Source: a virus
IMG/VR virus record: IMGVR_UViG_3300011445_000054
Span: 1 to 32,401 of that record
Strand: one strand, 5' to 3'
DNA: 32,401 nt
The notes under the pieces are model-generated. The model did no database searches. It was not told the DNA's origin and saw only the letters and a list, made by a program, of their open reading frames with translations. Of this stretch, positions 31,318-32,401 are shown one piece after another (the stretch's first letter is position 1; the number at the start of each line of letters is the position of its first letter). A program made the position numbers and the translations under genes.

Positions 31318-31568
31318 GGTTCATTCCCTTTCCCTGTTCGATGTACGTTACCTTTGTTGAAATGGGGTTCTAAATGTTCTTCGCTTGTTATTACTAGAAA
31401 TCCGTTCTTATCTTCAATTACATATCTGAATTGAAGGTTGCTACGTTTCCTAAATCGTGCGACGACGGTAGCCATAACTTTAATATCTTCGTTCTTATAT
31501 ACGACGCTATCGAACAAGGCGAACTTATATTCGCCTTGTCCAATAATGTTATGTCGAAACCGCGCCAA
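31299..31568 (-). CDS. Small basic protein of unknown function
   Basis: An 89-residue protein with beta character: GQGEYKFALFDSVVYKNED, then ATVVARFRKRSNLQFRYVI and NGFLVITSEEHLEPHF. The frame starts with a TTG three bases after the previous stop, with AAGG in reach, and no better ATG is available before residue 32. It overlaps the next gene by 19 bases. The basic first half suggests nucleic-acid contact, but no family is recognised. Confidence 0.65.
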   Translation of the reverse strand: MARFRHNIIGQGEYKFALFDSVVYKNEDIKVMATVVARFRKRSNLQFRYVIEDKNGFLVITSEEHLEPHFNKGNVHRTGKGNEPWTQPK

Positions 31569-31571
31569 GGG

Positions 31572-31826
31572 TTAGGCCTTGGGCGGCGGAGGAACGGGTT
31601 CGGCTTCCGCCGGGGGCTGTTCGGACTTCGCGGGGTCCTCCGGGGGCGTCTGTTCGGACGCGGAAACCTGTTCGCTGATTTTGGTTCCCAAGGCGTCGGC
31701 GGCGGCTTGGACTTCCGCCTTGTCCGGTTTGGCCAACCGTGCCGCAACCCGAGTCAAGAGGGAGCGTAGATGTTGCATTTCGTCAACGTTGAAGTGTTTC
31801 AACGCGGCGCTAATGATCTTATCCAT
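31572..31826 (-). CDS. Small protein B of a duplicated pair
   Basis: An 84-residue protein. Its core KHFNVDEMQHLRSLLTRVAA aligns with that of the shorter relative two genes downstream. The C-terminal half is Pro/Glu/Ala-rich (EQTPPEDPAKSEQPPAEAEP) and probably disordered. The ribosome site (AAGGAAGGAAGG) is very strong, so this protein is probably abundant early. It overlaps the preceding gene by eight bases. Function not recognised. Confidence 0.78.
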   Translation of the reverse strand: MDKIISAALKHFNVDEMQHLRSLLTRVAARLAKPDKAEVQAAADALGTKISEQVSASEQTPPEDPAKSEQPPAEAEPVPPPPKA

Positions 31827-32079
31827 TGTCCTTCCTTCCTTTGTTGTAGGCCTGTAGAAAGGCCCCTTGGTATTCGCCGTCTTTAGCGAATTGGTCCGCC
31901 AACTTCTGAACCGCTATACGCTCCCAACAATTCAAATCATGAAACCCCTTACTAAAAGCGTCGGCGTATAACAGTATATCCCCGTAGGGTAATTTAACGG
32001 CGGTAGCTAAGTTCAAGAATGGGTAGCTGTTACCAATCGTCTGTATCAAACGAAGATGGGGCGGGCGGGTTCGTGCCAT
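31819..32079 (-). CDS. Small helical early protein
   Basis: An 86-residue protein with YPFLNLATAVKLPYGDILLY and LNCWERIAVQKLADQFAKDG segments. It is helical and lacks a known domain. A ribosome site is not obvious; the ATG lies two bases from the preceding gene's stop, so coupling is likely. Encoded in the early block, probably a host-takeover or replication accessory factor, but nothing specific can be said. Confidence 0.68.
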   Translation of the reverse strand: MARTRPPHLRLIQTIGNSYPFLNLATAVKLPYGDILLYADAFSKGFHDLNCWERIAVQKLADQFAKDGEYQGAFLQAYNKGRKDNG

Positions 32080-32080
32080 G

Positions 32081-32401
32081 TTACGCTTTAGGTTCCTCTA
32101 ACTCCAGTTGGGGCGCTCCGGGAGTAATGGTCAATACTCCGTCAATCAGTTTCTTGATTTGTTGTTCTTCCGGAGTTAGTTCCGGCTTTTCCAATAGCCG
32201 GTATTCCTTGATTGAAAGTTCAGGCTTCCAGTTTACAAGCCTGTCCCCCACAACTTCAGCCTTGGCGCTAATCTTCGCAATAGCGGCTTGGACCCCTTCC
32301 GTAGTGTCTTTGTCTAGCCGGTAGTTCTGAGGGTATACGGCTTTCAGAAACCATCCGTTGCCAATGGCTACCCGTTGGGTTCCCTCTTTTGCGTCCGGAA
32401 A
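32081..32401 (-). CDS. C-terminal part of a phage protein cut by the window edge
   Basis: The minus-strand frame is open from the right edge to the TAA at 32081-32083, giving 106 residues. The fragment includes GWFLKAVYPQNYRLDKDTTE, GVQAAIAKISAKAEVVGDR, LVNWKPELSIKEYRLLEKPE and a polar end. The conserved-looking GWFLKAVYP and LVNWKPELS motifs suggest a real conserved phage protein, but the family cannot be named from this piece. The start lies beyond the window. It is coupled to the next gene by close spacing (stop two bases from its ATG). Confidence 0.65.
   Translation of the reverse strand, partial: FPDAKEGTQRVAIGNGWFLKAVYPQNYRLDKDTTEGVQAAIAKISAKAEVVGDRLVNWKPELSIKEYRLLEKPELTPEEQQIKKLIDGVLTITPGAPQLELEEPKA

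Noticed and set aside
32019-32324. 101-residue plus-strand ORF at the right edge
   Set aside because: It is antisense to the truncated minus-strand gene, whose protein looks far more natural and fits the operon.
1-32401. tRNA genes, integrase, attachment sites, insertion sequences, CRISPR arrays
   Set aside because: I looked for cloverleaf-like segments in the few intergenic gaps, recombinase motifs and terminal repeats and saw none.

Overview
The window is a gene-dense stretch of a tailed double-stranded DNA bacteriophage genome. Terminase, portal, Mu-F-type head protein, scaffold, capsid, head-tail connectors, tail tube, tail-assembly chaperone, tape measure and distal tail proteins occur in the canonical order. 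A long tape measure plus tail tube, with no sheath or tail-lysozyme genes, indicates a siphovirus. A sigma70-like promoter, GGAG/AGGA Shine-Dalgarno sites, a divergent beta-clamp-like protein and an SSB-like C-terminal tip point to a bacterial, probably Gram-negative (proteobacterial) host; the host genus cannot be read from the sequence. No integrase, repressor, tRNA, CRISPR array, IS element, endolysin or convincing holin is visible, so lysis and any lysogeny genes must lie outside the window. || Layout. (1) 29-4181, plus strand: two small virion proteins and a 1132-residue modular tail fibre (collagen-like stalk, eight related repeats, an inserted lectin-like domain, a phage fibre tip). (2) 4182-5233: a gene of unknown function with its own predicted promoter and a strong intrinsic terminator, then a tiny exported-looking protein with a C-terminal CxxCH motif. 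(3) 5242-13571: small and large terminase, portal, minor head protein, scaffold, major capsid, a tandem pair of related small proteins (one with a BIG2-like Ig domain), and three connector/completion proteins. (4) 13584-23045: tail tube with Ig-like domain, chaperone with a probable -1 frameshift, two-TM protein, DUF6441-like protein, tape measure, distal tail/hub proteins and a set of tail-tip/adhesin proteins ending in a discoidin-like protein. A perfect 11-bp hairpin with a T-rich tail (23055-23088) ends the late block where it meets the convergent minus-strand block. (5) 23091-32401, minus strand, transcribed from right to left: small early proteins, a Sak4-like ATPase, a DUF669-type protein, a RecB/Cas4-like nuclease, a DEAH helicase, a clamp-like protein, a proofreading family-A DNA polymerase and two small genes. 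This is a replication/recombination module. || How the genes work together: the minus-strand block encodes a nearly self-contained replisome and recombination kit, and the plus-strand block packages DNA and builds the virion. Most genes abut or overlap by 1-8 bases (ATGA/GTGA junctions), which implies long polycistronic transcripts with translational coupling. Control elements stand out at 4209-5004 (promoter and terminator around one gene), 11381-11419 (perfect inverted repeat after the capsid gene), 23564-23615 (a promoter bracketed by two copies of an 11-bp repeat) and 29431-29537 (mutually exclusive hairpins resembling an attenuator). || The observations most worth following up are the SSB-like DDIPF terminus on the clamp-like protein, the putative attenuator, the CxxCH mini-protein, the frameshifted chaperone and two pairs of tandem or near-tandem paralogues.
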